Below are positions 51,162 to 60,334 of a DNA stretch of 64,000 nt, piece by piece (positions within the stretch are counted from its first letter, which is position 1; each line of letters begins with the position of its first letter). A program made the position numbers and the translations under genes. Under the pieces are notes generated by a model. That model was given only the letters and a program-made list of their open reading frames with translations. It made no database searches and was not told the origin of the DNA. The stretch is from Bog-473 sp963736525. GTDB taxonomy: Bacteria > Actinomycetota > Acidimicrobiia > Acidimicrobiales > RAAP-2. The stretch spans positions 62,001 to 126,000 of the forward strand of contig CAVTPF010000014.1 of assembly GCA_963736525.1 (NCBI GenBank), in the 5' to 3' direction.

Positions 51162-52091
51162 ATGCCCATCACCCCGACCGAGAAGATCTGGATGGACGGC
51201 GAGCTCGTCGACTGGGCGGACGCAACGGTGCACGTGCTGACGCACACCATGCACTACGGGTCCGGAGTCTTCGAGGGTATCCGGGCCTACCCGACCAGCC
51301 GCGGCGTCGCGGTGTTCCGGCTCGGCGACCACATCCGTCGGCTGTTCGCTTCGGCCAAGATCTTCCTGATCGACGTGCCCTACACGGTGGAGCAGATCGT
51401 GGAGGCAACGCGCTTGGTGGTGCGCGTCAACGGCCTGCACGACGGCTGCTACCTCCGGCCTCTCGTCTACCTCGGCTACGGCGAGATGGGCCTCAACCCC
51501 CTGCCCTGCCCGGTGAACGTCTCGGTGGCCGCCTGGCCCTGGGGGACCTACCTGGGCGACGAGGGCGTGGCCAACGGCGTGTCGGTCAAGATCAGCTCGT
51601 GGCGGCGTCACGACCCCAACGCTGTGCCGACGGCGGCCAAGGGCACCGGCATGTACGCCAACTCGTCGCTGGCCAAGGTCGAGGCGATCAAGGCCGGCTA
51701 CGACGAGGCCATCCTGCTCGCCCCCAACGGCACGGTGAGCGAGTGCACGGGCGAGAACGTCTTCATCGTGCGCGACGGCGTGATCTTCACCCCGAACACG
51801 TCCGACGCCGGCGCCCTCGACGGCATCACGCAGGACTCCGTGGAGACCATCGCGCGCGACCTCGGCTACGAGGTGCACCACCAGTCCATCATCCGCACCG
51901 ACCTCTACCTTGCCGACGAGGCCTTCCTCACCGGCACCGCGGCCGAAATCGTGCCGATCCGCGCGGTCGACGACCGTCCGGTCGGCTCCGGGCACCCGGG
52001 GCGGATCACCAAGGAGATCCAGCAGACCTACTTCGCGACCGTGCGCGGCGAGGTCGACCAGTACAAAGAGTGGCTCGACCATGTCGACTGA
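51162..52091 (+). CDS. ilvE: Branched-chain amino acid aminotransferase
   Basis: 309 residues, class IV fold. YGSGVFEGIRAYPT, KGTGMYANSSLAKVEAIKAGYDEAILLAPNGTVSECTGENVFIV (the PLP lysine in this stretch at TAAKGTGMYAN), and GITQDSVETIARDLGYEV. Transaminates the three branched-chain ketoacids. ATG 51162; gene end overlaps the cimA start by 11 bp. Confidence 0.95.
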   Translation: MPITPTEKIWMDGELVDWADATVHVLTHTMHYGSGVFEGIRAYPTSRGVAVFRLGDHIRRLFASAKIFLIDVPYTVEQIVEATRLVVRVNGLHDGCYLRPLVYLGYGEMGLNPLPCPVNVSVAAWPWGTYLGDEGVANGVSVKISSWRRHDPNAVPTAAKGTGMYANSSLAKVEAIKAGYDEAILLAPNGTVSECTGENVFIVRDGVIFTPNTSDAGALDGITQDSVETIARDLGYEVHHQSIIRTDLYLADEAFLTGTAAEIVPIRAVDDRPVGSGHPGRITKEIQQTYFATVRGEVDQYKEWLDHVD

Positions 52092-53802
52092 CTCCCTCGG
52101 TCCGGACGGTCACAGCCACGGCGGCGTGCGCCACACCCACGCCCATGGTCACCGCGCGCACGCGCACGACTACACCATTCCCGAGCTGCCCGAGGCGGTC
52201 GACATCTTCGACACGATCCTGCGTGACGGGAGCCAACAGGAGGGCCTGTCGCTCACCGTCGACGACAAGCTCCGGGTCGCCGAGCAGCTCGATCACCTCG
52301 GGGTCACCTACATAGAGGGCGGTTGGCCCGGCGCCAACCCAAAGGACGTCGAGTTCTTCGAGCGCGCCAAGAAGGAGTTGGCGCTCGGCACGGCCACGCT
52401 CGTGGCGTTCGGCTCCACCCGTCGCGCCGGGGTCGCGCCGGAGAGCGACGCCGTCCTGACCAACCTGGTTGAGGCGGGGGCGCCCGTCGCTTGCATCGTG
52501 GCCAAGTCGTGGGACCGCCACGTCGCCGAGGCACTGCGCACCTCCCTCGACGAGGCCGTGGCCATGGTGGCCGACTCCGTGCGCTACCTGCGGGAGCACG
52601 ACCTGCGTGTCTTCCTCGACGCGGAGCACTTCTTCGATGGCTACCGCGGCAACCGCGACTTTGCCCTGTCGATCCTCTCGGCGGCGGAGGAGTCCGGCGC
52701 CGAAGCGCTCGTGCTGTGCGACACGAACGGCGGATCACTCCCTGACGACGTGGGGCAGGCCGTGGCGGACGTGCGGGCGCGCACCAGCGCGCAGCTGGGT
52801 ATCCACTGCCACAACGATGCCGGCTGCGCCGTGGCCAACTCCCTCGTTGCCGTGCAGGCCGGTGCGACGCAGGTGCAGGGATGCATCAACGGCTACGGGG
52901 AGCGAGCCGGCAACACCGACCTGTCCGCAGCCATCCCGAACCTGTCACTGAAGCTCAACATCCGCACCATCCCGGCCGATCGCCTGGAGCGCCTGACACC
53001 GGTGGCCCATCACATCGCCGAGTTGGTCAACATCGCACCCAACCCGCAGCAGCCCTACGTGGGCAACTCGGTGTTCGCCCACAAAGGGGGCCTGCACGCC
53101 AGCGCCGTGGCGCGCAGCGCCGATCTGTACGAGCACATCGAACCGAACCAGGTCGGCAACGGCACCCGCGTCGTCGTCTCGGAGATGGCCGGCCGCTCGA
53201 CGCTGGCCATGAAGGCGGCCGAGCTCGGCCTTGAGCTGGACGGCGAGGTCATCGGCCGGGTCCTCGACGAGCTGAAGCGCCTGGAACACGAGGGCTATCA
53301 CTTCGAAGTGGCCGACGGCTCCCTCGAGCTCCTCCTGCGCCGCGCCACCGGGTGGGTGGAGGACTTCTTCACCGTGGAGTCGTTTCGCGTCATCACGGAC
53401 CACGGTGGGGGTCACGATGCGGCCGCGGACCCGTCCATCGCCGACCCCACGTCGGGCGTGACGACGGAGGCCACGGTCAAGGTGCACGTGGGTCCCGAGC
53501 GCATCGTTGCGGTCGCCGAGGGCAACGGCCCGGTCAACGCGCTCGATGGCGCCCTCCGTGGCGCCATCGGCTCCAAGTTCCCGGCGCTCGACTCCATCCA
53601 CTTGATCGACTACCGGGTGCGTGTCCTCGACACCGGTCGCGGCACCGGTGCGGTCACCCGGGTCCTCGTCGACACGACCGACGGCCAGCGGACCTGGACG
53701 ACCATCGGGGTGTCCGAGAACATCATTGAGGCCAGTTGGCAGGCCCTCTACGATTCGATCGTCTTCGGGCTGCTGCACTCGGACCGAGACGACGCGAGGT
53801 AG
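52081..53802 (+). CDS. cimA: Citramalate synthase with a His-rich N-terminus
   Basis: 573 residues, HMGL-like domain: IFDTILRDGSQQEGLSLTVDDKLRVAEQLDHLGVTYIEGGWPGANPKDVEFF, LVLCDTNGGSLPDDVGQAV, LGIHCHNDAGCAVANSL, a LeuA-dimer-like C-terminal domain. The TILRDGSQQEG opening and YIEGGWPG distinguish CimA from LeuA. Makes (R)-citramalate from pyruvate and acetyl-CoA for isoleucine without threonine. Residues 11-29 hold eight His (HSHGGVRHTHAHGHRAHAH), absent from the family core; possibly metal-binding. The start at 52081 overlaps ilvE. Confidence 0.92.
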   Translation: MSTDSLGPDGHSHGGVRHTHAHGHRAHAHDYTIPELPEAVDIFDTILRDGSQQEGLSLTVDDKLRVAEQLDHLGVTYIEGGWPGANPKDVEFFERAKKELALGTATLVAFGSTRRAGVAPESDAVLTNLVEAGAPVACIVAKSWDRHVAEALRTSLDEAVAMVADSVRYLREHDLRVFLDAEHFFDGYRGNRDFALSILSAAEESGAEALVLCDTNGGSLPDDVGQAVADVRARTSAQLGIHCHNDAGCAVANSLVAVQAGATQVQGCINGYGERAGNTDLSAAIPNLSLKLNIRTIPADRLERLTPVAHHIAELVNIAPNPQQPYVGNSVFAHKGGLHASAVARSADLYEHIEPNQVGNGTRVVVSEMAGRSTLAMKAAELGLELDGEVIGRVLDELKRLEHEGYHFEVADGSLELLLRRATGWVEDFFTVESFRVITDHGGGHDAAADPSIADPTSGVTTEATVKVHVGPERIVAVAEGNGPVNALDGALRGAIGSKFPALDSIHLIDYRVRVLDTGRGTGAVTRVLVDTTDGQRTWTTIGVSENIIEASWQALYDSIVFGLLHSDRDDAR

Positions 53803-53837
53803 CCCACGCCATCAGGGGGGAGTACAGGGGGTCGTTC

Positions 53838-55526
53838 ATGACCGTGTGGAGCCGGATCGCAGCATCCCTGGTCAAGCTCCCGCCGCCGGCGACGACCGAC
53901 GTCTCGGTCGAGCGGGACCTTGCGGCCAAGATGCCGGACGGCGCCGTGCTCCTGGCCGATCGCTGGTACCCCACGCACCCGTCGGGCCCCTTGCCGACCG
54001 TGCTCATCCGCACGCCGTACGGGCGGCGGGTCATGGGCCCGCTCGGCCGGCTGTACGCGGAGCGCGGCTACCAGTCCGTGATCCAGAGCTGCCGGGGGAC
54101 GTTCGGCTCCGAGGGTGCATGGGTCCCCGTCCGTCACGAGCAGGCCGACGGCCACGCCACCCTGGCGTGGGTGGCCGCGCAGCCGTGGTTCGACGGCCGG
54201 CTCGTGATGTGGGGCGGCAGCTATGTCGGGATGACCCAGTGGGCCGTCGCGCAGGACCCCCCGGACTTCCTCAAGGCGCTCGGGCTCCAGGTCACCGCAT
54301 CGAACTTCCGCGACGCCATCGTCTTCCCGGGAGGGTCCTTCGCGCTCGAGACCGCGCTGACCTGGATGTACCAGCTGCACTCCCAGGAGCTCGGCTGGCG
54401 CGCCGTCCTGCGCAGCCAGTGGCGCAGCGCCCGGGTGGTGGCGGCGGCCAGCGACGTCCTCCCGCTCGGGCGCTGCGACACGGCGACGATCGGCGAGCCC
54501 GTGGCCTTCTATCAGGAGTGGCTCGCGCACAGCGCGCCGGGCGACGCGTGGTGGGACCCGGTGGACTTCGGGCGGAAGCTGGAGCACGTACCGCCCGCCA
54601 GCCTGGTCGCGGGGTGGTACGACCTGTTCCTGCCGGCCCAGGTATCCGACTACGAGGCGCTGCGTGCCGCCGGCCGCGCGGCGCGCCTGACCATCGGCCC
54701 GTGGACGCACGCCAGCCCGGGCCTCTTCGCGGAGACCGTCCGCGACGGGCTCGAGTGGTACGACGAACGGCTCGGAGCGCGGACGAGCAGGGAACCCCGG
54801 GCGCCGGTGCGAGTCTTCGTCATGGGGTCGCGTTCCTGGCAGGAGTTCTCCATGTGGCCTCCCGCTGGCGAGGAGCGGCGATGGTACCTGGGGCGGTGGG
54901 GAACCCTCGACACCGAGCCACCGGCCGAGAGCGCGCCCGACGTCTTCCACTTCAACCCGCACGACCCGACACCCGCCGTGGGCGGCCCGTCGCTGAACGC
55001 CCGCACGGCCGGCAGAAGGGACCAGCGCCGGCGCGAGCACCGCCACGACGTGCTTGTCTACACCAGCCCGGTCCTGACCGAGGACCTCACCGTCATCGGG
55101 CCGCTGACTGCCAGGCTGTACGTGCGCTCGTCGCTCGATCACACGGACTTCTTCGTGCGGCTCTGCGACGTGTCCGAGAAGGGCCGATCGTGCAACCTCA
55201 GCGACGGCATCGCCCGGGTCACGCCCGGATCGGTGGACAAAGGGGAGGACGGGGTCTTCGAGCTCGATATCGCATTGTGGCCGACCGCGAACACGTTCCG
55301 CGCCGGCCACCGGATCCGCCTGCAGGTCGCGAGCGGCGCCCACCCGCTGTTCTGCCGCAACACCGGGACGGGAGATCCTCTCGCCACCGGGGCCCGCATG
55401 CGGTCCGCGGACCAGGAGGTCTTCCACGACGCTGGCCGCCCCTCGTCCATTTCGCTGCCCGTCGTGCGGCTGTTGCAGGACGAGCCCCTGCGCGGCGGGG
55501 TGGGTTCCGCGGCACCCCTCGACTAG
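53838..55526 (+). CDS. CocE/NonD-family hydrolase
   Basis: 562 residues. Alpha/beta domain with nucleophile Ser128 in MWGGSYVGMTQW, PTVLIRTPYGRR, SCRGTFGSEG oxyanion loop, later GWYDLFL (Asp) and GPWTHAS (His), and a C-terminal jelly-roll (PMFHFNPHDP-like VFHFNPHDPTP, SPVLTEDLTVIGPLTARLYVRSS). X-Pro dipeptidyl peptidase/CocE group, hydrolysing esters or amides; substrate unknown. ATG 53838 lies 35 bp after cimA with AGGGGGGAGTACAGGGGG upstream. Confidence 0.9.
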   Translation: MTVWSRIAASLVKLPPPATTDVSVERDLAAKMPDGAVLLADRWYPTHPSGPLPTVLIRTPYGRRVMGPLGRLYAERGYQSVIQSCRGTFGSEGAWVPVRHEQADGHATLAWVAAQPWFDGRLVMWGGSYVGMTQWAVAQDPPDFLKALGLQVTASNFRDAIVFPGGSFALETALTWMYQLHSQELGWRAVLRSQWRSARVVAAASDVLPLGRCDTATIGEPVAFYQEWLAHSAPGDAWWDPVDFGRKLEHVPPASLVAGWYDLFLPAQVSDYEALRAAGRAARLTIGPWTHASPGLFAETVRDGLEWYDERLGARTSREPRAPVRVFVMGSRSWQEFSMWPPAGEERRWYLGRWGTLDTEPPAESAPDVFHFNPHDPTPAVGGPSLNARTAGRRDQRRREHRHDVLVYTSPVLTEDLTVIGPLTARLYVRSSLDHTDFFVRLCDVSEKGRSCNLSDGIARVTPGSVDKGEDGVFELDIALWPTANTFRAGHRIRLQVASGAHPLFCRNTGTGDPLATGARMRSADQEVFHDAGRPSSISLPVVRLLQDEPLRGGVGSAAPLD

Positions 55527-55535
55527 TCTCCGCGC

Positions 55536-56033
55536 ATGACGCAGCCCACCTTCGTGCCCATTGCCGAAGCCGACCAGGTCCGCCCGGCCCGGCACCTGCA
55601 CGTTCCCGGCCCGTGGACCACGTCGCGTCCGGCCGAGCTCGTCGTGCCCACGGCGCGGCGGGGCCCGACCCTGGGGACGCCCGGGCCCGACTCGGGCTTC
55701 GCGCTCAGGTTGGCCCATCGCTTCGCGCACGAGTTGCGGCTCGGGGAGGGCGAAACGGAGCACGACGTCCTGCTCGGTGTGGCGCTCATCGCCGCCAAGC
55801 GTGCCGCCCTGTTCGGGCGGGCACCGAGCGTCTACGACGTGCAGTTCGCGCTGCACCTCTGGGGATTCCTCGACGACGCGCCCGCTGCGCTGCAGGAGAG
55901 ACGCCGCGCCGCCTTCTCCGCCATCTCCCACGACTACGCGGCGCAGCGCGCCCTGGTCGACTCCACGCCCGAGGAGATCCTCCGGCTCAGCCCCGAAGAC
56001 GCCCGCGCCCGGAGTGGTGCCGTCACCGCGTAG
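55536..56033 (+). CDS. Hypothetical protein, 165 aa
   Basis: No recognised family. MTQPTFVPIAEADQVRPARHLHVPGPWTTSRPAEL is proline-rich, followed by a helical segment FALRLAHRFAHELRLGEGETEHDVLLGVALIAAKRAALFGRAPSVYDVQFALHLWGFLD. The helices suggest a small soluble actinobacterial protein. TAGTCT (55524-55529) ends 6 nt before the ATG. Confidence 0.65.
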   Translation: MTQPTFVPIAEADQVRPARHLHVPGPWTTSRPAELVVPTARRGPTLGTPGPDSGFALRLAHRFAHELRLGEGETEHDVLLGVALIAAKRAALFGRAPSVYDVQFALHLWGFLDDAPAALQERRRAAFSAISHDYAAQRALVDSTPEEILRLSPEDARARSGAVTA

Positions 56034-56054
56034 GCGTCGCACCCCACCGCCGAC

Positions 56055-56921
56055 GTGGACGCCTCCGGGGCCATCGACAGGCTCGAGATCCAAACGGGAG
56101 GGTTCACCTTCACCGGGCGGGCCTGTGGTCCGCACGAGGGACGGCGGGTCCTGCTCCTGCACGGCTTTCCCCAGACCTCGTGGGCCTGGCGGGACCAGCT
56201 GTGGGCGCTCGGGAGCGCCGGGTACCGCGCCGTGGCGCCCGACCTGCGCGGCTACAGCCGCGGGGCCCGCCCGGCGGATGTGGGCGACTACGCCACCGAG
56301 CGCCTCCTGGGCGACGTGCTCGCGCTGGCCGACGCCATGGACATGAGCACCTTCGACCTGGTGGGCCACGACTGGGGGGGCATGCTGGCCTGGATCGTGG
56401 CGGCGCGCCATCCGGCGCGGCTGCGCACGCTCAGTGTGGTGTCGACACCGCACCCCCTGGCGCTGCAGCACGCGCTCCTGGGGGGAGACCCCGTGCAGGC
56501 GGCGCAGGGCGAGGCGACAGAGATGTTCCGCGCCGCCGAGGTCCCCGAGCGGCTGCTGCTCGGAGCCGACGGATCGGGCGTCGGCTTGGCCACGCTGCTG
56601 GCCGAGACGGGTCTCGACGACGACGACGCCGGGGTGTACGTGGCGACCCTCACCGAGCCGGGGGCGATGACGGCGGCGCTGAACTGGTACAGGGCCATGG
56701 ATCCCAACGCGCTGGTCGGGCTGGGATCCGTCATGGTCCCGACGCTCTACGTCTGGTCCACGGGCGACAAGGCCGTCGGGCGCGCCGCCGCCGAGGACAC
56801 CGCTGCGTGCATCCATGGCCCCTACACGTTCGAAATCCTGGAGAACGTGTCGCACTGGATCCCCGAGATGGCGCCGGTGGAGCTCTCCGGGCTCCTGCTC
56901 CGCCACCTGTCCGCCCACTGA
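56055..56921 (+). CDS. Alpha/beta hydrolase (epoxide hydrolase-like)
   Basis: 288 residues. Oxyanion HGFP (36-39), Asp106 nucleophile in LVGHDWGGM, and late Asp/His (WSTGDKAV, VSHWIPEM). The HDWGG nucleophile elbow is typical of epoxide hydrolases and haloalkane dehalogenases. Tyr residues of the cap are not fixed, so substrate is uncertain. GTG 56055 is 21 bp after the preceding gene. Confidence 0.85.
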   Translation: MDASGAIDRLEIQTGGFTFTGRACGPHEGRRVLLLHGFPQTSWAWRDQLWALGSAGYRAVAPDLRGYSRGARPADVGDYATERLLGDVLALADAMDMSTFDLVGHDWGGMLAWIVAARHPARLRTLSVVSTPHPLALQHALLGGDPVQAAQGEATEMFRAAEVPERLLLGADGSGVGLATLLAETGLDDDDAGVYVATLTEPGAMTAALNWYRAMDPNALVGLGSVMVPTLYVWSTGDKAVGRAAAEDTAACIHGPYTFEILENVSHWIPEMAPVELSGLLLRHLSAH

Positions 56922-56992
56922 GGGACGGCGGTGGGACTCACGGGCGTCGGCGCCCGGAACGGTCGATTCGCTCGCTCTGCGAGAATGGTGGC

Positions 56993-58147
56993 GTGAGCGC
57001 ATCCACCTTCGACCTGACCGACGTCCAACGCGAGTTCCGCGGGACCCTCCGCGCGTTCTGCGAGGAGAAGGTGGCGCCGCACGCGGCCGACGTCGACCGC
57101 GACGCCGAGTTCCCGTGGAAGTCGTTCGAAGCCTGCAAGGAGATGGAGCTGCCCGCCCTCGGCATCCCCGAGGCCTACGGGGGCGCCGGGGCCGACACCG
57201 TGACCCAGGCCATCGCCGTCGAGGAGCTCTCGCGCGTCTGCGCCGCCACGTCATTGACGATCCTCATCTCCAAGCTCGGGATGCTCCCTGTCATGAATTG
57301 GGGCTCCGAGGAGCTCAAGCGCGCCTACATGCCCCGTGTGGCGGCCGGAGAGGTGCAGGCCAGCTACTGCCTGTCCGAGGCGGATGCCGGGAGCGACGTC
57401 GCCTCCATGCGCGCCCGGGCGGTGCGCGACGGGGACGACTACGTCCTCACCGGCTCCAAGTACTGGATCACCAACGCGGGGGTCTCCGACGTCTACATCG
57501 TGTTCGCCAAGACCGATCCCGACGCCGGAGGGCGCGGCATCTCGTGCTTCCTCGTCGAGAAGGAGTGGGGGATCCGCATCGCCAAGCACGAGGACAAGCT
57601 GGGCATGCGCGGGAGCCCGACGGGGGAGGTGGTGCTGGACGAGGTCCGCGTCCCCGCGTCGCATCGCATCGGCGAGGAGGGCCAAGGCTTCACCATCGCC
57701 ATGCACACCCTGGACCGCAGCCGGCCCACCATCGGGGCACAGGCGGTCGGGATCGCCCAGGGCGCCATCGACTACGCGGCCGCCTACATGAAGCAGCGGC
57801 ACGCCTTCGGGGGGCCCATCGCCGACCTGCAGGGACTGCGCTTCATGCTGGCCGACATGGCGATGCGCAACGAGGCCGCCCGCGCCCTCGTCTACCGTGC
57901 GTGTGCCATGGTCGACCACGACCCGGGCGGCGAGCTCACCCGCTTCGGCGCCATGGCCAAGGCCTTCGCGTCGGACACCTCCATGTCGGTCACGGTGGAC
58001 GCGGTGCAGCTGCTCGGTGGCTACGGCTACACCAAGGACTTCCCGGTCGAGCGCTTCCTGCGCGACGCCAAGGTGACGCAGATTTACGAGGGCACCAACC
58101 AGGTGCAGAAAGTGGTCATCGCCCGGGAGCTGCTGAACCTCGTGTAG
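56993..58147 (+). CDS. Acyl-CoA dehydrogenase
   Basis: 384 residues. LSEADAGSDVASMRARAVRDGDDYVLTGSKYWITNAGVSDVYIVFAKT (FAD/substrate loop), MRGSPTGEVVLDEVRVP, and C-terminal QLLGGYGYTKDFPVERFLRDAKVTQIYEGTNQVQKVVIARELL with catalytic Glu in IYEGTNQ. Normal length. FAD enzyme of beta-oxidation. GTG 56993 has GAGAAT (56981-56986) 6 nt upstream. Acyl-chain specificity not deducible. Confidence 0.94.
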   Translation: MSASTFDLTDVQREFRGTLRAFCEEKVAPHAADVDRDAEFPWKSFEACKEMELPALGIPEAYGGAGADTVTQAIAVEELSRVCAATSLTILISKLGMLPVMNWGSEELKRAYMPRVAAGEVQASYCLSEADAGSDVASMRARAVRDGDDYVLTGSKYWITNAGVSDVYIVFAKTDPDAGGRGISCFLVEKEWGIRIAKHEDKLGMRGSPTGEVVLDEVRVPASHRIGEEGQGFTIAMHTLDRSRPTIGAQAVGIAQGAIDYAAAYMKQRHAFGGPIADLQGLRFMLADMAMRNEAARALVYRACAMVDHDPGGELTRFGAMAKAFASDTSMSVTVDAVQLLGGYGYTKDFPVERFLRDAKVTQIYEGTNQVQKVVIARELLNLV

Positions 58148-58236
58148 GCGGAGCCGTCCGGCGGGAGGGCGGTTGGCGCCCGGCGACAGGGTCCGGGCAG
58201 ACTGCGGGGCGGCCATCGGAACAGGCGATGGTAAGT

Positions 58237-58250
58237 TAGAACAGGTTCTA
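58237..58250. promoter_or_regulatory. KstR-like operator box upstream of the steroid-type thiolase
   Basis: TAGAACAGGTTCTA, a perfect 6-2-6 palindrome that exactly fits the published KstR consensus TNNAACNNGTTNNA. It lies 58 bp before the thiolase ATG and overlaps a TAAGTT -10-like hexamer (58232-58237). KstR represses lipid and cholesterol catabolism genes in mycobacteria; no kstR gene is in the window. Confidence 0.7.
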
Positions 58251-58308
58251 GTTCGCCCATCGAGGGCCGCCGGCCCAGGGCCGGAGTGGCAGCAGGAGGA
58301 CGTCCGTC

Positions 58309-59481
58309 ATGGCGCAGCCGGTAATCATCGAGGCGGTCCGCACCCCCATCGGGAAGCGCAACGGGTGGCTCTCGGGACTGCGGGCGCCCGACCTCTTGGG
58401 CGCGGCGCAGGTGGAGGTGGTCAAGCGGGCCGGCATCGACCCGGCCACGGTCGAGCAGGTGGTCGGCGGCTGCGTGACCCAGGCGGGGGAGCAGGGATTC
58501 AACGTGACGAGGACGGCGTGGCTGCTGAGCGGCATGCCCTACGAGGTCGCGGCCACCACGGTCGACTGCCAATGCGGCTCCTCGCAGCAGGCCAACCACT
58601 TCGTCAACAACCTCATCGCCGCCGGCGCGGTCGACACGGCGATCGGCTGCGGTATCGAGGCCATGAGCCGGGTGCCGCTCGGGGCCAACGCGCGCGCCGG
58701 CGTGGGCCGGGCCATCCCCGAGGACCTGCCCTACGACATGCCCGACCAGTTCACCGCGGCGGAGCGCATCGCCAAGAAGTACGGCATCACCCGCGAGGAC
58801 GTCGACTGGCTCGGCCTCGTGTCCCAGAAGAAGGCCGCCGTCGCAGTGGCCGAGGATCGCTTCGCCCGCGAGATCGTCGCCATCGAGGCACCCATCGTCG
58901 GCGAGGAGGGCCCGACGGGCGAACACTCGGGCGAGAAGATGACGGTGATCAAGGACCAGGGGCCACGTGAGACGACGGCCGAGGGACTGGCCAAGCTGAA
59001 GCCGGTGCTGCCCGACGGCATGCACACGGCGGGAAACTCGTCGCAGATCTCGGACGGCGCCGCCGCCGTGTTGTGGATGTCGGAGGACCGGGCCAGGGCC
59101 GACGGCTTCCGCCCCCGGGCCCGCGTGGTGGCCCAGGTGCTGGTCGGCTCCGATCCCTACTACCACCTCGACGGACCGATCGCGGCCACCACCAAGGTGT
59201 TGGCCAAGGCGGGCATGACCATGAAGGACATCGACCTCTTCGAGGTCAACGAGGCCTTCGCCTCGGTCGTCATGAGCTGGGCCAAGGTGCACGAGGCCGA
59301 CATGGACAAGGTGAACGTGAACGGTGGAGCCATCGCCATCGGCCACCCCGTGGGCGCCACCGGCAGCCGCCTGATCACCACGATTCTGCACGAGCTCGAG
59401 CGCAGTGACACGACGTACGGGCTGGTGTCGATGTGCTGCGGCGGCGCTCTGGCGACGGGCACCATCATCGAGCGGCTCTGA
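58309..59481 (+). CDS. Thiolase (FadA5-like steroid 3-ketoacyl-CoA thiolase)
   Basis: 390 residues. Cys89 in TVDCQCGSSQQANH, His in GHPVGATGSR, Cys in MCCGGALATG. PIGKRNGWLSGL, ITREDVDWLGL, YYHLDGPI and VNVNGGAIAIGHPVG match mycobacterial FadA5 (Rv3546) as I remember it, a steroid side-chain thiolase. AGGAGG precedes ATG 58309. The KstR-type box in front agrees with a lipid or sterol role. Next gene: crotonase 52 bp on. Confidence 0.88.
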   Translation: MAQPVIIEAVRTPIGKRNGWLSGLRAPDLLGAAQVEVVKRAGIDPATVEQVVGGCVTQAGEQGFNVTRTAWLLSGMPYEVAATTVDCQCGSSQQANHFVNNLIAAGAVDTAIGCGIEAMSRVPLGANARAGVGRAIPEDLPYDMPDQFTAAERIAKKYGITREDVDWLGLVSQKKAAVAVAEDRFAREIVAIEAPIVGEEGPTGEHSGEKMTVIKDQGPRETTAEGLAKLKPVLPDGMHTAGNSSQISDGAAAVLWMSEDRARADGFRPRARVVAQVLVGSDPYYHLDGPIAATTKVLAKAGMTMKDIDLFEVNEAFASVVMSWAKVHEADMDKVNVNGGAIAIGHPVGATGSRLITTILHELERSDTTYGLVSMCCGGALATGTIIERL

Positions 59482-59533
59482 GGATCGCCCCGACTCAACC
59501 CTTGCAATCCGGCGCCTACCTCTGGAGGGGACC

Positions 59534-60334
59534 GTGGAATCCATCTCGACCGAGCACCTGACGTTCGAACGCGACGGCGCGACGGCCATCGTGACGATGA
59601 ACCGTCCCGAGGCCAAGAACGCGCTGAGCCTGCCCATGTTGGTCGGCATGAAGGACGCCTGGCTGGAGATCGACGCCAACGCCGACATCCGCTGCGCCAT
59701 CCTCACCGGCGCCGGCGGCACCTTCTGCGCCGGCATGGACCTCAAGGCCATGGGCAACGCCGACGCCGAGAAGTACCGGCCGCGCATGGCGGAAGACCCC
59801 GACCTGCACTGGAAGGCGCTGCTGCGCCACTACGACCTGCGCAAGCCTCTCATTGCCGCGGTAGAGGGCTGGGCCGTCGCCGGCGGGACCGAGATCTTGC
59901 AGGCGACCGACATCCGGGTGGCCGGGGCCGGCGCCGTCTTCGGTGTCTTCGAGGCAAAGCGCGGGCTCTTCCCGCTGGGCGGGTCCACGGTGCGGCTGCG
60001 CCGGCAGATCCCCTACACCGTCGCCATGGACCTCCTGCTCACGGCGCGCGAGGTGCCGGCAGAGGAGGCCCTCCGCATCGGGCTCATCGGCCACGTCGTG
60101 CCCGACGGGACCGCGCTGGACAAGGCGCTCGAGATCGCGGCGGTGATCGGGGCGAACGGTCCGTTGGCCGTCGAGGCCATAAAGCGGAGCGTGCGTGAGA
60201 CCGAGGGCATGTCCGAGGCGGACGGCCTCGCGCGCGAGCTCGAGATCGGCTGGCCCATCTTCTCCACCAACGACGCCACCGAGGGGCAGAAGGCCTTCGC
60301 CGAGAAGCGGCCGCCCAACTACACGCGCACGTGA
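59534..60334 (+). CDS. Enoyl-CoA hydratase/crotonase-family protein
   Basis: 266 residues. Oxyanion segment TGAGGTFCAGMDLKAMG and the second loop VAGGTEILQATDIRVAG, with Glu in GGTE. GTG 59534 chosen over an upstream in-frame extension because GGAGGGG is 4-10 nt before it and the protein then begins MESISTEHLTFERDGATAIVTMNRP. In beta-oxidation order behind the thiolase. Stop overlaps the next GTG. Confidence 0.9.
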   Translation: MESISTEHLTFERDGATAIVTMNRPEAKNALSLPMLVGMKDAWLEIDANADIRCAILTGAGGTFCAGMDLKAMGNADAEKYRPRMAEDPDLHWKALLRHYDLRKPLIAAVEGWAVAGGTEILQATDIRVAGAGAVFGVFEAKRGLFPLGGSTVRLRRQIPYTVAMDLLLTAREVPAEEALRIGLIGHVVPDGTALDKALEIAAVIGANGPLAVEAIKRSVRETEGMSEADGLARELEIGWPIFSTNDATEGQKAFAEKRPPNYTRT

